Source: Girardinichthys multiradiatus (lineage: Eukaryota; Chordata; Actinopteri; Cyprinodontiformes; Goodeidae). Taken from it: DNA of 64,000 bases. A model generated the notes under the pieces. The model saw nothing but the letters and a program-made list of their open reading frames with translations. It did no database searches and was not told where the DNA came from. Within the stretch, counting starts at the first letter, position 1, and the number at the start of each line of letters is the position of its first letter. This document shows, piece after piece, positions 50,044-61,713 of this stretch. A program made the position numbers and the translations under genes. The stretch spans positions 8,979,740 to 9,043,739 of the forward strand of contig NC_061804.1 of assembly GCF_021462225.1 (NCBI RefSeq), read 5' to 3'.

Positions 50044-53000
50044 GTAGGTAACTTCTGAGCGCTGTTATCCGTGTAAAACAGTTTTATGTGTGTTTACTGC
50101 CGCTGTTAACCTAGCCGACTGACGCCAGGGGCTCCATGTTAAAGGCTGTTTATTGGAGCTCCAGGTCACTCCTGGAGTTGTGTTAATGCTCCAAACATGC
50201 TGGGTTTAGGTGTTCTCCTCAGACCAGCTCTCTGCACACAGTTTCTGGGCCTGTCCGTGTTCTGGAGGGGCATCCTGGAGCTTTGTGGATCGACGCCGGT
50301 GGTGCTGTTGACGTCCCTGCTTTCTTGCTTCTGCCAGGATAATTTTAGCCTGATCTGGCAAAGTTCTGCAAGCTGATGAAGGCATTTAAAGGTGGAAACT
50401 TTGAATGTAAAAGCCCCGGTCGTCATGGCCGTAAATAGGAGGATGCGGGCCCCTGGGCTGGAACCTGTTTTGCTGTCCTACCCACACAAGTTGCTTTTAG
50501 CCATGCCAATGTTATCTGTGACCTTTTAATACAGCCACATAAAACTAATAAGAATAGGCAGTTCAGGATCAGGAAAACTTTATTAATCCCTTCAAGGGCA
50601 ATTTGTTTACAGCCACCAAGTCCATTTAGTCTATGAAGGGACAGACAAACACTATTTGTTTAAAATAGTTACAATGCTGCACAGCGTTTTATAAAATCAT
50701 TATTAGATTATGATTAGGCAATATCAGTATCACAAAGAACTGCTTGACCTGCAATAAATAGGAGCTCGTTATAGAAGGGCCCTGCATTCAGGGACTCTAT
50801 GCCCGTTATATTCTATAAATTTAGAATTTCATTGAAAAGTTCATTACAGTTACTCAATATTTCATCAGACCAATAAAAAACATTTTAATACAGAAGTGTG
50901 GGCTAAATGAAAAGTATGTTAAATACCTGCCTAATGGTTATTTCTCCAAAGGAATGATTAATCTGAAAAATTAGCCTTATTGGAATGCAAATTGTAATTT
51001 AATGAATATTACTGTAATGGTGAAGCTTGATTAATGCAACTTTAAGGTTTTAGGAAGGTATCAAGATGTTCTGGTAAAGTTATTAAGAAACTAAAACTTG
51101 GTTTATTGTCAAGATGTAGCCAGATAAAATAAAACCATGTTAACATGGAAAAAATAAAGTTAAAGCATTTTTTCTATTAGCCGGTCAGACTACCAACTAT
51201 CCGGGGTCGATATTTGCAATGAACCCAAATCAAAGAAACATTAACACTCTTTAGTTAAGTATTTGTCTGTTTATCACAGGGTTGTCCAAAGTTCAGCCTG
51301 GGGGCCACTGGTGGCACTTGGAAGGATTTTGTGGGGCCCCCAACCACAATTTTAGGAATGGTACAAAATTGTCCCGCCAGGTGTGGCTTTCATAGTAAAC
51401 AGGGCCACCAACATCCAGCAGCTTTCACTCAGAACCAGACCATTTATTTGATCTTAGCTGAACATCAAGCAAACATTTTCAAACAGAAAGTGATCCATGT
51501 CCAGTTCTTGTTGCTTAGAAAAGACTGAAAAAATGTTTGTTGACCAACAAAATGTATAACAATCAGCCTCTAAAATTCAGAAAATTGTTTGCTTTTCTTT
51601 TAATGAAACACTTTAGATGTTTCAGATCTACAATGATTTACAGATCCCCTTTCTACAAAAATCTGACGTTCTTTATTCTTTAAAATACTCCATGTTTAGT
51701 TTATTTTTGAGCTGGTTAAAATGTCACAAACGTCGATTTTCATTGTTGGTTAAATAATTTTTATCATGATAAAAAGTTTGGACATCATTGCAACATTAAC
51801 CAGGATTTTTCGTTTAGGCTTGAATATACTGGAAGAAATATATTTTGTTTTGAATTTGTCTTTTGTAAAATGTCAGCATAATTTTTATTATTGTAATAAA
51901 GTAACAATATCAGTATTTAGATATTTTGTCATATTGGCATCATATTAGCTTATAGACCATTTGTGTGTTTCTTGTTTGAGGCGTTTAAGGTGTTTGGAAA
52001 TAATTTTTATTTAGTTTATGTATGAAAAAGAAGTCCAACTTTTCTCTGTTATTGTATTTAATTATAAAAAATGACGTTTTTACTTTAATGAATTTAACAT
52101 TCTGGCAAAATAAACACTATTACAAATTAATTAAGTGAAATTTATTCTAATCATTCATCAAAGATCATTTGTTGAACACTTCATGGTGTTATCCAAGAAC
52201 ATTTCTTAACTTTTTAGCGATTTTTCGGGTCAGATTTTCCAGGTTTCGATGTAAACCGAGAAGCATAAATGAACTCAGAAACGCTGTGGCTGGCTCAGTT
52301 TCTAACCTGCTCGTCAGATCTAACATTCGGTTTCAGGTCAATAAAACAACCCTTCAGAAAATGTCTGCATCCACACGAGCCAAAATGTGACAGTAACTCT
52401 GCCGGGCCTGTTTGTGGTGATATAGAGCAGCCCCTGGAAACACCAAACACAAAGGAGGTGGCGTGGAGAAGTTACAGCTTGCTGCAGTGTTTTACTCATC
52501 CAACTGATTCCAACACCTCACACTATTGCAGGCTAACAAGTAAAGGTTTGTTTTAAAAAATTTGTCAAAGAAATAAAAATTTTAACAAATTGGGCTCTAA
52601 AACCTCTGGGCCCTGGTCGGTCCTTCCTAAAGTCCGGCCCGGCTTGTCTTTACATTTCAGCGGTTCTGTTGAGGGTCATTTTATTTAGACCTGGCAGATT
52701 GAGCCCAGTCTGGTGGTTTTACTGCTGGTTCTGTTGTGGTTGAGATCTTCACCTCTCCCTCGTTCTGCGTGATGTAACAGATAAAACACAGAGCTGCTGT
52801 GATTAATCACTGATTAAACACAATCCCTCAGGTTAATCTTTACCTCACGGATCAAAATGAACTGAAGATGCATTGTAGCCACATGCTGTCAGTATTGTTC
52901 ACAGTTTGGGCCGAATAAGATCCTAGATTTATCTTTCCCAGCTGATCTAATCAGTCTTTATCTCAAACTACTCATCATTTTCCAAGCAGTTGGTTGTAAG

Positions 53001-53528
53001 ATCAAATTAATCAATTAACCTTTAAGATTTTATTTATAGGGAACCTTTTGTGCAATCAAATGTAAAATAAAGAGATTTTACAGAAGTTCAAGCAAGAGAC
53101 AAAAGCTGCTAACGTGAGGAAATAATTAACTGCACCACATGTTTCATGAGAAACAATATCAAAAGAACCCTCAGATGGTACTGAGACCCATTGTGTCAGT
53201 GGGGATGGGCCGGGTTCTGGTATCAAGGTCAAAGTTAGAAAAAACAACAGTTTCTTCTTTTTAACCAGTTCTACCAAAATCTGTTATTTTTATCTTTGTT
53301 AAACAAATCCTCCTTCCTCCCTCCCGTCCGTCCTTCCTTTCTCTTGCTGTAGAAATATTTGCCATCGATGTTAAACTTCAGTATTTCATATTTTTCTTTT
53401 TTCCTACAGTTTCTAAACTTTTCTTACAGTTTAATGATTTTAATTAGATGCCTGAGGCAGGGATGGAGCAGCGAGCGTATTATTTTGTACATATGGATTA
53501 ATGTAGCAACATTTTATGTGATGGATAA
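50044..53528. other. castor2 intron 1, 5' part
   Basis: Intron with donor GTAGGTAAC. At about 50565-50630 TTCAGGATCAGGAAAACTTT and ATTAATCCCTTCAAGGGCAA are a LINE-derived repeat fragment (complement of the kind at 48975). A short C/T-rich stretch with CCTTCCTCC words lies at 53310-53345. Nothing else named. Confidence 0.5.
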
Positions 53529-53691
53529 AGGGTGCCCACCTCCAGCTCTTCTCCAACACACCTGAATCAAATGAAGGGCTTGTTACCAGGACTCTGCAGA
53601 GCTGAATGACATTTGATTCAGGTGTGTTGGAGCAGGAATGCATCTAAAAGCTGCAGGATGGTAGCTGTAGGACACTGGACCTGGGCACCCC
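53529..53691. mobile_element. Palindromic hAT-type MITE
   Basis: Outer ends AGGGTGCCCACCTCCAGCTC and, on the complement, GGGGTGCCCAGGTCC. Inner arms are also inverted: CCAACACACCTGAATCAAAT (53552 onward) against ATTTGATTCAGGTGTGTTGG (53611 onward). This is a frequent teleost MITE with GGGTGCCCA ends. No coding. Confidence 0.75.
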
Positions 53692-53739
53692 TACGATAGA
53701 CCAACCCAAGGTAAAACCTAACTGTAACCTAGAACGGAA

Positions 53740-54510
53740 ATTATGCATTTCCTTTTGTATGCAGCCCTCTTTACTCTGATACCCAGAAATAAAATCCAGT
53801 GCAACCAATTCTAAAGCCACCTAAATAGTAAACAGAGTCCAGCTGTGTGTAACTTAATCTCAGTATAAGCCCAGCTGTTCTGTGAAGGCCTAGGAGGTTT
53901 GTTGCAGAACATTAGAGAACAAAGAGCATCACAAAGAACAAGGAACACAGCAGACACGTCAGGGAGAAAGTTCTGGAGAAGTTTAAAGCAGGGTTAGGCT
54001 CTATAACAATATCCCAAGCTTTGAACATCTCCCAGAGCTCTGTTCAACCAATCATCTGAGCATGGAGAGAGGATGGACTAACTGCAGACCTACCAGGCCA
54101 TGGAGGTCCACTTAAACTGACTGGCTGGGCAAGGAGAGCATCATTTAGAGAAGTAGCCAAGAGGCCCATGGTAACCCTGGAGTAGCTGTAGAGATCAATA
54201 GCTCAGGTGGGACAATCTGTTGACAGGAATACTATTAGTCTTCAACTCAACATGCCTTTATGGAAGAATAGCAAAAAGCCATAAGAGGTCCTTTATGCAG
54301 TTTACCACAAGCTCTGTATGGATCACAGCAAACATGTGAAAGAAGGTCCTCTGGTCAGATGAGACCTCAATGCAAAACACTATTTGGTGGAAAACTATTG
54401 CTGCACGTCACCCTGATCCCACCATCCTCACAGTGAATCATGATGGCAGCATCATGCTATGGGATGCCTTTCTTCACCAGGGACAGGGAAGCTGGTCAGA
54501 GTTGACCATG
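53740..54510 (+). mobile_element. Tc1-like relic, same family as 15736-17242
   Basis: Shares in order with 15960-16650 the words AATAAAATCCAGTG.AA, CAGGGAGAAAGTTCTGG, ACAATATCCCAAGCTTTGAA, ACTGGCTGGGCAAGGAGA-like, CATGGAGAGA and GGCAGCATCATGCT. The right third is lost; at about 54510 it meets a hAT-like MITE fragment. No open transposase. Confidence 0.75.
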
Positions 54511-54676
54511 ACTGCAGACTGTACACACAGCGTAGCGTCTTAAAGGGACATGAGCATAGCCGACAAAAATGACTATTCTTTTCATTTTTTGAAATACCGA
54601 AATTACCGTCATCGGCAAAATGTCGTCGGTTATTGTCGTAAATTTCGGTGTCGGTAAAGTTTATCCCCCAGCCGTA
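54510..54676 (-). mobile_element. Truncated hAT-like MITE, inverted relative to 26360
   Basis: The complement reads in order the first 160 bp or so of 26360-26727: CCGACACCGAAATTTACGAC, AATAACCGACGACATTTTG, then AAAAATGAAAAGAATAGTC and GGCTATGCTCATGTCCCTTT. The outer GGGCTGGGCG end is altered (GGCTGGGGGATAAAC) and the other half is missing. Confidence 0.75.
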
Positions 54677-55844
54677 CTCAGCAGTAATTTGGCCCACAAC
54701 ATACTTTAGTTTGATTCCAGTGAATCACCCTTGGAAAAAAAAACTACTGAAAAAGTCACTCCCTGCTTTAGAAATTTGGCGCTTTATTATAAACATTATA
54801 AAATTTAATGATTAGATTTTTAGCTGCTTTCTGTGAAGCTCTTCACCACACCGATGGATCTCTGCAGCAAGCAGAGCGGCTCATGTGACACAGAACTGCA
54901 GCAGCAGACGCAGTCTCTCTTTTACTTTAAACATCCTTTTACGGGGTGAAAAACTTGAGGCAAACCCAGATTCATTAGAACAAGGTAATATGCGCTGCCT
55001 AAGCCATGGACACGAAAATAGGCAACAAAAATGGTCTGCAAATGTCTCTGGAGGTTCATCTGACTTCAAATCTCAGTCAGTAAACCAACAACACAGAGGA
55101 GCTGGTGCTAGGTTTAGATGCCGACATTCAGGTATCTGATCGGGTCATTCCTAATACCAGCAGAATGAGTCAGCTGGCGAGGCACACTGATTTAAGCAGC
55201 AGCTTCCGGAAACCTAATTTCATGCAGCACCTTAAATATTTCGGTGGGAAATGAAAACGTTTCAAAGCTGTTGATGTTCAATATCAGATGCTTCAGCGCT
55301 GGTTTCTCTATAATGAAAGGTTGGAGTTTAGGTGGAAATCCGTTCTGTCAGGTCTGTTACAACCATTAGCTGCGCTTTAATGCAAGAATTATCTTTTTCT
55401 GCAAGCTTATTTTCATAAAAATGTCCGTCTCCTGCAGAAGAACTTCTCAGAAATCTGAACCATCTCTTTAAATGCATCCATATCTATAGTAGTACATAGA
55501 GTTTATGATTGTGCACAAAGAGGATTCTCTAAAGCTGCAATGTTTTAACTTAAGCTTTTCTCTTTGGACCTGTGTTTAACGATCTGAATATGAACAATAA
55601 GTTCAAGTTGCAGTTTGCTATAAGTTGAAAGACAAAACAAGAACATCTGAGCACGTTTTCTTTGAACAAATACTTTTATTTCCCAGTTGCTCCCACACAG
55701 GACTTTGTTTGGGGCCATTTATTAAGTAAATGCATGCATCTGGCAGCCGTCCTGAAAGGATTACATAAGTTCATGTAATTTGACTGGAGGGCCTGGGTTT
55801 TCATTGGATCAAACTGTTTTTTTTTGTTTCCCTACTTTTGTTTT
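54677..55844. other. castor2 intron 1, unassigned part
   Basis: No named repeat. Opposed frames at 54881-55139 have no domain features. Composition is more even than the flanks, so conserved non-coding sequence is possible. Confidence 0.4.
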
Positions 55845-56030
55845 TCATTTCGTCTCCCTCTTGTTCCTTTGAGGCACCAACCTTGGAGTGGCTCCTCTTT
55901 GATGAGCCTCTTTCATCTTTAGAGAACATACAGCCTGTTTTTCCAGATATTGATTTGCAGCTTTCTTTTTATATCTGCAGTAGAGAATCAAAAACGTAGC
56001 CCATCTTTTCTTTTTGAAAATGAAATCCAA
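55845..56030 (-). other. Minus-strand Lys-rich ORF, unrecognised
   Basis: 61 codons, MDFIFKKKRWATFLILYCRY and further basic residues (LKMKEAHQRG, PQRNKRETK). A second minus-strand frame just upstream (start about 56154, MAFLFKEILRG...) overlaps it. No family is recognised and no splice pattern supports an exon, so it may be chance or an old pseudogene fragment within castor2 intron 1. Confidence 0.2.
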
Positions 56031-56345
56031 AAACCTTCAGTCGGTAAAGTCTCAAAGTGCTCCTTGGCAGCAGGTGATTTTATAATCCTCCTCATCGTCA
56101 AACCGTTTGAGGGAAAGAGTACACCCCGCAGGATTTCTTTAAAAAGAAATGCCATGTTTTTCTGCTGCAGAGACCCGGCTGTTTTATTTTACTGTTAAAC
56201 GTGCTTCAACGTTGGTACCTCCTGAAGAAGGACTCTATAGTCCCTCCACGGTGGCTCTTAATAACATTGGCCCTAACCACTGTTTCAAACTGAAATAATT
56301 TAAAGTTTTAGAAGTTTTCAGACTGTTTTGGTGAAATATTTAAAT

Positions 56346-56700
56346 TTCATTCATTCATCTTCTATACCGTTTCTTCCATAGTGGGTCACGGGGGAGCAGG
56401 TGCGTATCTCCAGCAGTCTATGGGTGAGAGGCGGGGTACACCCTGGACAGGTCGCCAGTCCGTCGCAGGGCAACACAGACACATACAGGACAAACAACCA
56501 CGCACACACACACACTCATTCATACACCTAAGGGCAATTTAGATTGACCAATTAACCTAACAGTCATGTTTTTGGACTGTGGGAGGAAGCCGGAGTACCT
56601 GGTGAGAACCCACGCATGCACGGGGAGAACATGCAAACTCCATGCAGAAAGACCCCAGGCTGGGGATGGAACCAAGGACCTTCTTGCTGCAAGGCAACAG
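56346..56700 (+). repeat. Dispersed LINE-3'-derived repeat, copy 2 (longer)
   Basis: Same family as 5087-5335 and nearly identical in the core (TCCATAGTGGGTCACGGGGG, GGGTACACCCTGGACAGGTC, GGCAATTTAGATTGACCAAT). It extends further right with ACGGGGAGAACATGCAAACT and ATGGAACCAAGGACCTTCTT, the usual 3' continuation. Confidence 0.8.
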
Positions 56701-56789
56701 TACTAGCCTTTTATTTTTTTTTGCAACAAAATGACATTTTGTTTTTGAAATCAGTGACACAAGAATAAACTTTTTTTCTGGCTACAAAT

Positions 56790-57125
56790 TAGGGATGAAC
56801 AATCTGGACTTAAAATCATTATATTTTGTGGAATTTATTGTGATGACAATAGTAGACAAAAGTAGTTTGTTTTGTTTTTTTGTTTTTTTAAGGTAACAGT
56901 CACTGCTGTCAAAGCTCCACAAACTCAAATACTGCTCTTAAAAAACACTCATTTTAAAATAGCTTTCTTTAGGATACCAGCTACATAAAGAAGTGTGAAT
57001 ATTTTTTATTTAATGACAGAAGTGCTCAGAGTAACTGTATCTAATCTTAATTTATAATTTGAACAGTACTGACAGTTTTGGAGGTTTTCAGACAACATTA
57101 ATTGAAATTTATTATGATAAATTAC
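56790..57125 (+). mobile_element. hAT-like non-autonomous element, right-truncated
   Basis: Starts TAGGGATGAACAATCTGGAC and follows the order of 27432-27788: TTTTGTGGAATTTATTGTGA, GCTGTCAAAGCTCCACAAA, ATAAAGAAGTGTGAAT and GACAGTTTTGGAGGTTTTCA. It ends after AAATTTATTATGATAAATT without the right terminal repeat. Confidence 0.7.
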
Positions 57126-59298
57126 AATTCTGAAGACATTTTATAAAAGGATGCATGCTTTCTCTTTTTTCCCATTAATGTCTCCTTTCATTTTTGTCTG
57201 TTTGTTCTGAAACCAGCTGTAAAAATAGAAATATGGTTGTGTAATTTAACCATAAAATGAAACCTGTTTGTTTTGTGAGCAAAGACTAACTTTATTTAAT
57301 GGGATTGAGGGCAAAACTGAGAACTGTCTTAGAGCGTCAGTAATGAAGTTCTCTGAATCAGAAAAACTTGATGTGATGATAAAACTATTGATGAATTCTG
57401 GCTCAACCCCATTCTGGCTGTTGGTGAGCTGAGAGAAGCTCCTCAGAGATAAAAATCCTGATAATTGTCACATGGTTGGAGCGTGACTCCAGATGAATGT
57501 CAGCACGTCTGCAGAACTGGCAAATCACTCGTTACCACTAACGAGCTCAGTGACTGGAGTTTTCTCCAGCTATGTGGAAAATACAGTGGGGCAGCTCTGC
57601 CCCTCCTGCACCTGTTTCTGTGCATTACCAGCATTATACTTTTTCAAATAACAAATGTAGCTGTTTGTAAATATTTCCAGTTGCTAAACGGTTGGTTAAG
57701 CCACCAACCGTAGGCTAGCTACCTGCTCGCCTACGGTTGGTAGCTAGCAGAGCTGATAGCCTGATTAATTAACCAACTAACATCAGCTTATTTTTATTTA
57801 TGTTTTATCAAGCGGGATAATACTAAGTTATAATCTGCAGGAAAAAAGCACTTGAAAATAGCTACTGAATTTAGCAGGTGCTAATTCTATTTAATAATGT
57901 TTTAGAAAACATCAGGGCAGGTTTTTACCTGCAGGTTGAAATATTTTGTTTTTCTGCTTTAAAAAAACAAACAATTGGACTGTGTTTATAAAGTTTAGTT
58001 TTAAATCTTCATTATTTACTTCATAGTGGCCGCATGTCAATAAAAATGAACACAGTTTGAATCACTGTTCTTCACACACTCGGGTCATTTAGTCCAGAGC
58101 TGTGAATCCTTTTTCAGTGTCGTGGTTGAAGATCATTTAAAGGCTCCATGTGAAGTTCCTAACATGTTCTCAGAATGTGACCTATGCAAGTCAAACATGC
58201 AGTGATTGCTTCCTGCTGACGAGGAACATTGTGTGTCTCTTTATTTTAATCAGTATGTCGTCATATCAGAGAGTAAACAAAGTCATTAAGCAGAGCTCAC
58301 GTTGATATGATAAAAGGAGAATGAATCTGCCCAGACCTGAGAGTCAACCCTCAGCATTCGTCTTGATGTCCCAGCTCGACAAAACAAGCTGTAAATCAGA
58401 GCGACGTTCGACAGCTCATCTAATCCGAGAAGGAAATACGGTTTCTCTGTTAGAGCCTCTGTGTTGATCTCATTCTGTTCCTTCACGCCTTTCAGCAAAA
58501 TATAAAGTGTAAATATTCAGAGGCAGGCCGGTGGGGAATGGGGTTATCCCAGGACTGATGTTGATGCTGTGCAGCTTTTCTGCGTTTCCAAGGACGAGAA
58601 CACATTGCCCTGAGAACAATTTTACATTAAAAACTCTTAGAAGAGCAACCAAACCATAACAGATTCAATTATTTGATTTCAATACCATGTTGCTTGTTGA
58701 TGCAATTCTTTACACTTTCCTGGTTTCAGGTTTTAAAGCAGCGAAAATGTTTGAACTGTGAAAAATAAAAATGTTGATTTGACTTTTAATTTAACCAGTG
58801 CTCTTATTAAATACCCGAGCGTTGCCAGTTAAAATGTTTCAGAAGTGCTACTGATCTGAAAGTTATGCTGCTAAAATGAAACAAAATAAAATTAAGACCC
58901 TGAATGTAATTATTGGTATTTTAAACAAATAGTCCACCTATGTTTTGTTAATGTGACTAAAGCACTAGTCTAAAATACTTAAACTAGTCAAAGCAAGATA
59001 ATTTCAGCTCACTGGCCTGTCATTTTCTGTTTAAAGTACGCTCTTCTTCAGAACAATGTGTGAAATGAGCTGTTTTCCATACGCTTTCAGAGGAATGCAC
59101 TATAAACATTGTGTTGAACATCTATAGCTTTCTTCCTAAAGAAAGGTTACCAGTTTAATTCCCATTTGTTCACTGACTGAACTCCACATTGATCCTGTGT
59201 TGCAATTGTGTCATGTTCCAGGTCTGAATAAATAAGTTTCAAGATTTTATTTTATTTAAAAGGAAAAAAAAATTTCCACAAGATGACTTCTATCTTTA
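57126..59298. other. castor2 intron 1, unassigned part with inverted-repeat cluster
   Basis: No gene seen. The notable structure is the set of interleaved inverted repeats at 57689-57748 (see findings). Minus-strand frames at 58286-58652 lack known motifs. Confidence 0.45.
57689..57748. repeat. Interleaved inverted repeats, pseudoknot-like order
   Basis: ACCAACCGTAGGC (57703-57715) is perfectly complementary to GCCTACGGTTGGT (57729-57741). GCTAGCTACC (57714-57723) is perfectly complementary to GGTAGCTAGC (57739-57748). The order is A, B, A', B'. In addition CGGTTGGT (57689-57696) pairs with ACCAACCG (57703-57710). Confidence 0.85.
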
Positions 59299-60908
59299 CA
59301 GGTCCTTCTCAAAAAATTAGCATATTGTGATAAAGTTCATTATTTTCCATAATGTCATGATGAAAATTTAACATTCATAAATTTTAGATTCATTGCACAC
59401 TAACTGAAATATTTCAGGTCTTTTATTGTCTTAATACGGATGATTTTGGCATACAGCTCATGAAAACCCAAAATTCCTATCTCACAAAGTTAGCATATCA
59501 TTAAAAGGGTCTCTAAACGAGCTATGAACCTAATCATCTGAATCAACGAGTTAACTCTAAACACCTGCAAAAGATTCCTGAGGCCTTTAAAACTCCCAGC
59601 CTGGTTCATTACTAAAAACCCCAATCATGGGTAAGACTGCCGACCTGACTGCTGTCCAGAAGGCCACTATTGACACCCTCAAGCAAGAGGGTAAGACACA
59701 GAAAGAAATTTCTGAACGAATAGGCTGTTCCCAGAGTGCTGTATCAAGGCACCTCAGTGGGAAATCTGTGGGAAGGAAAAAGTGTGGCAGAAAACGCTGC
59801 ACAACGAGAAGAGGTGACCGGACCCTGAGGAAGATTGTGGAGAAGGGCCGATTCCAAACCTTGGGGGACCTGCGGAAGCAGTGGACTGAGTCTGGAGTAG
59901 AAACATCCAGAGCCACCGTGCACAGGCGTGTGCAGGAAATGGGCTACAGGTGCCGCATTCCCCAGGTCAAGCCACTTTTGAACCAGAAACAACGGCAGAA
60001 GCGCCTGACCTGGGCTACAGAGTAGCAGCACTGGACTGTTGCTCAGTGGTCCAAAGTACTTTTTTCGGATGAAAGCAAATTCTGCATGTCATTCGGAAAT
60101 CAAGGTGCCAGAGTCTGGAGGAAGACTGGGGAGAAGGAAATGCCAAAATGCCAGAAGTCCAGTGTCAAGTACCCACAGTCAGTGATGGTCTGGGGTGCCG
60201 TGTCAGCTGCTGGTGTTGGTCCACTGTGTTTTATCAAGGGCAGGGTCAATGCAGCTAGCTATCAGGAGATTTTGGAGCACTTCATGCTTCCATCTGCTGA
60301 AATGCTTTATGGAGATGAAGATTTCATTTTTCAGCACGACCTGGCACCTGCTCACAGTGCCAAAACCACTGGTAAATGGTTTACTGACCATGGTATCACT
60401 GTGCTCAATTGGCCTGCCAACTCTCCTGACCTGAACCCCATAGAGAATCTGTGGGATATTGTGAAGAGAACGTTGAGAGACTCAAGACCCGACACTCTGG
60501 ATGAGCTAAAGGCCGCTATCGAAGCATCCTGGGCCTCCATAAGACCTCAGCAGTGCCACAGGCTGATTGCCTCCATGCCACGCCGCATTGAAGCAGTCAT
60601 TTCTGCAAAAGCATTCCCGACCAAGTATTGAGTGCATAACTGTACATGATTATTTGAAGGTTGATGTTTTTTGTATTAAAAACACTTTTCTTTTATTGGT
60701 CGGATGAAATATGCTAATTTTGTGAGATAGGAATTTTGGGTTTTCATGAGCTGTATGCCAAAATCATCCGTATTAAGACAATAAAAGACCTGAAATATTT
60801 CAGTTAGTGTGCAATGAATCTAAAATATATGAATGTTAAATCTTCATCATGACATTATGGAAAATAATTAACTTTATCACAATATGCTAATATTTTGAGA
60901 AGGACCTG
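59299..60908 (+). mobile_element. Tc1/mariner transposon, full length, copy 2
   Basis: 1610 bp, flanked by TA (59297-59298 and 60909-60910). Left end CAGGTCCTTCTCAAAAAATT and right end TTTTGAGAAGGACCTG. Terminal inverted repeats about 200 bp (59299-59499 and 60709-60908) with only a few mismatches. It lies in castor2 intron 1, in the gene's direction. Matches copy 1 at 11917-13483 in reverse orientation. Tc1 families of this kind are known across teleosts and some lampreys. Confidence 0.97.
59627..60631 (+). pseudogene. Tc1 transposase, complete but for one in-frame stop
   Basis: ATG 59627 to TGA-like end at 60629-60631, 334 codon positions. The N-terminal paired-like helix-turn-helix region (KEISERIGCSQSAVSRHL, about 27-44) and basic region (GRKKCGRKRCTTRRG) are present. 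Catalytic residues are intact: Asp148 (LFSDESKF), Asp238 (QHDLAPAHS) and Glu273 (SPDLNPIENLWD), giving the DD34E spacing typical of Tc1. The single visible lesion is TAG at 60023-60025 (codon 133), where copy 1 has AAG (Lys). It lies before the catalytic domain, so no active enzyme is expected from this copy. No other shift was noticed. Confidence 0.95.
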
Positions 60909-61642
60909 TAGTTTGATGAATCAAAACTTTTTTGGTCCATCTAAAAAACATTCACTCAAAAAACCACCACAAGGTAATTTTTTAGTCCCTAGATTCCTTT
61001 AGGTCAGGACTTTAAACTGGACACAAGGTTCTTAAACTGGGTTTGGTTTAGATGCAAAAGGAGGTATTGAATTTTGATGTTTTCAGTTCACTTCAATCCA
61101 GAGAGATTAATAAAAAGTGGCCATGTGAGAATCGACTAGAGTGAATGGATGGATGGATTACACAACAATAAAACCACTTGAAAATGATCAATGTTAAGGA
61201 TTTTTTTTAATAAGACTGCAAACATTTGAGGATTTAAAAAAAGGATGAAATCACTTTGGAGTCGTTTTGGATATTTAGATTCTGCTCGTTCTGTGAGGTA
61301 ATCTCCTGGTGTTTGTGGATTTAAAACTTCTCTGGATTGTTGACATTCTTCTCCCGGCAGGGATCCACTCTCCTGTTGCTGGAGAGTTCACACTGGATGA
61401 AGAACAGCTCTGTGTTTTATTGAAGACCTGCTTAAAATGACAAGACATTTACTGTCAGCTTTTGCAACTTTTTTGGTTAATGTCTCTGTTTACTTTCCAG
61501 CTATCTGGTGTTTCTGTTATGAACATTTAAAGGAGCAGAGGCAGCCTTAATTTAAGGTGATTTTATGAAACTGAAATGGAGCTTTTCTAAAGTCCCTCAC
61601 ATCTAATATTTACCGTTTCTGTTTTCTGTTCCCGTCATTCAG
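60909..61642. other. castor2 intron 1, 3' end
   Basis: Short GGAT microsatellite at about 61146-61158 (ATGGATGGATGGATT). Ends in acceptor CCCGTCATTCAG before exon 2. Nothing else named. Confidence 0.5.
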
Positions 61643-61713
61643 ATGCAAGTTCTTCAGTTTGACAGAGACTCCAGAGGACTACACCATCATTGTGGATGAG
61701 GAAGGATTTAAAG
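61643..61713 (+). CDS. castor2: castor2 exon 2
   Basis: 71 bp with acceptor TTCTGTTCCCGTCATTCAG and donor GTGGGC. It begins with the third base of Arg38, encodes CKFFSLTETPEDYTIIVDEE then GFK and ends in phase 1. CKFFSLTETPEDYT is nearly invariant in CASTOR1 and CASTOR2; TIIVDEEGF follows CASTOR2, as CASTOR1 is recalled with TLMVDEEGF. Joined to exon 1 it gives 61 residues of the N-terminal ACT domain. The next exon was not found before position 64000, so the remaining roughly 270 residues are outside the window. Confidence 0.93.

Noticed and set aside
59587..60031. Minus-strand frames of 95 and 109 codons over the Tc1 transposase (and their twins at 12752-13292 on the + strand)
   Set aside because: They are antisense shadows of the transposase gene; they occur at both Tc1 copies only because the copies are alike.
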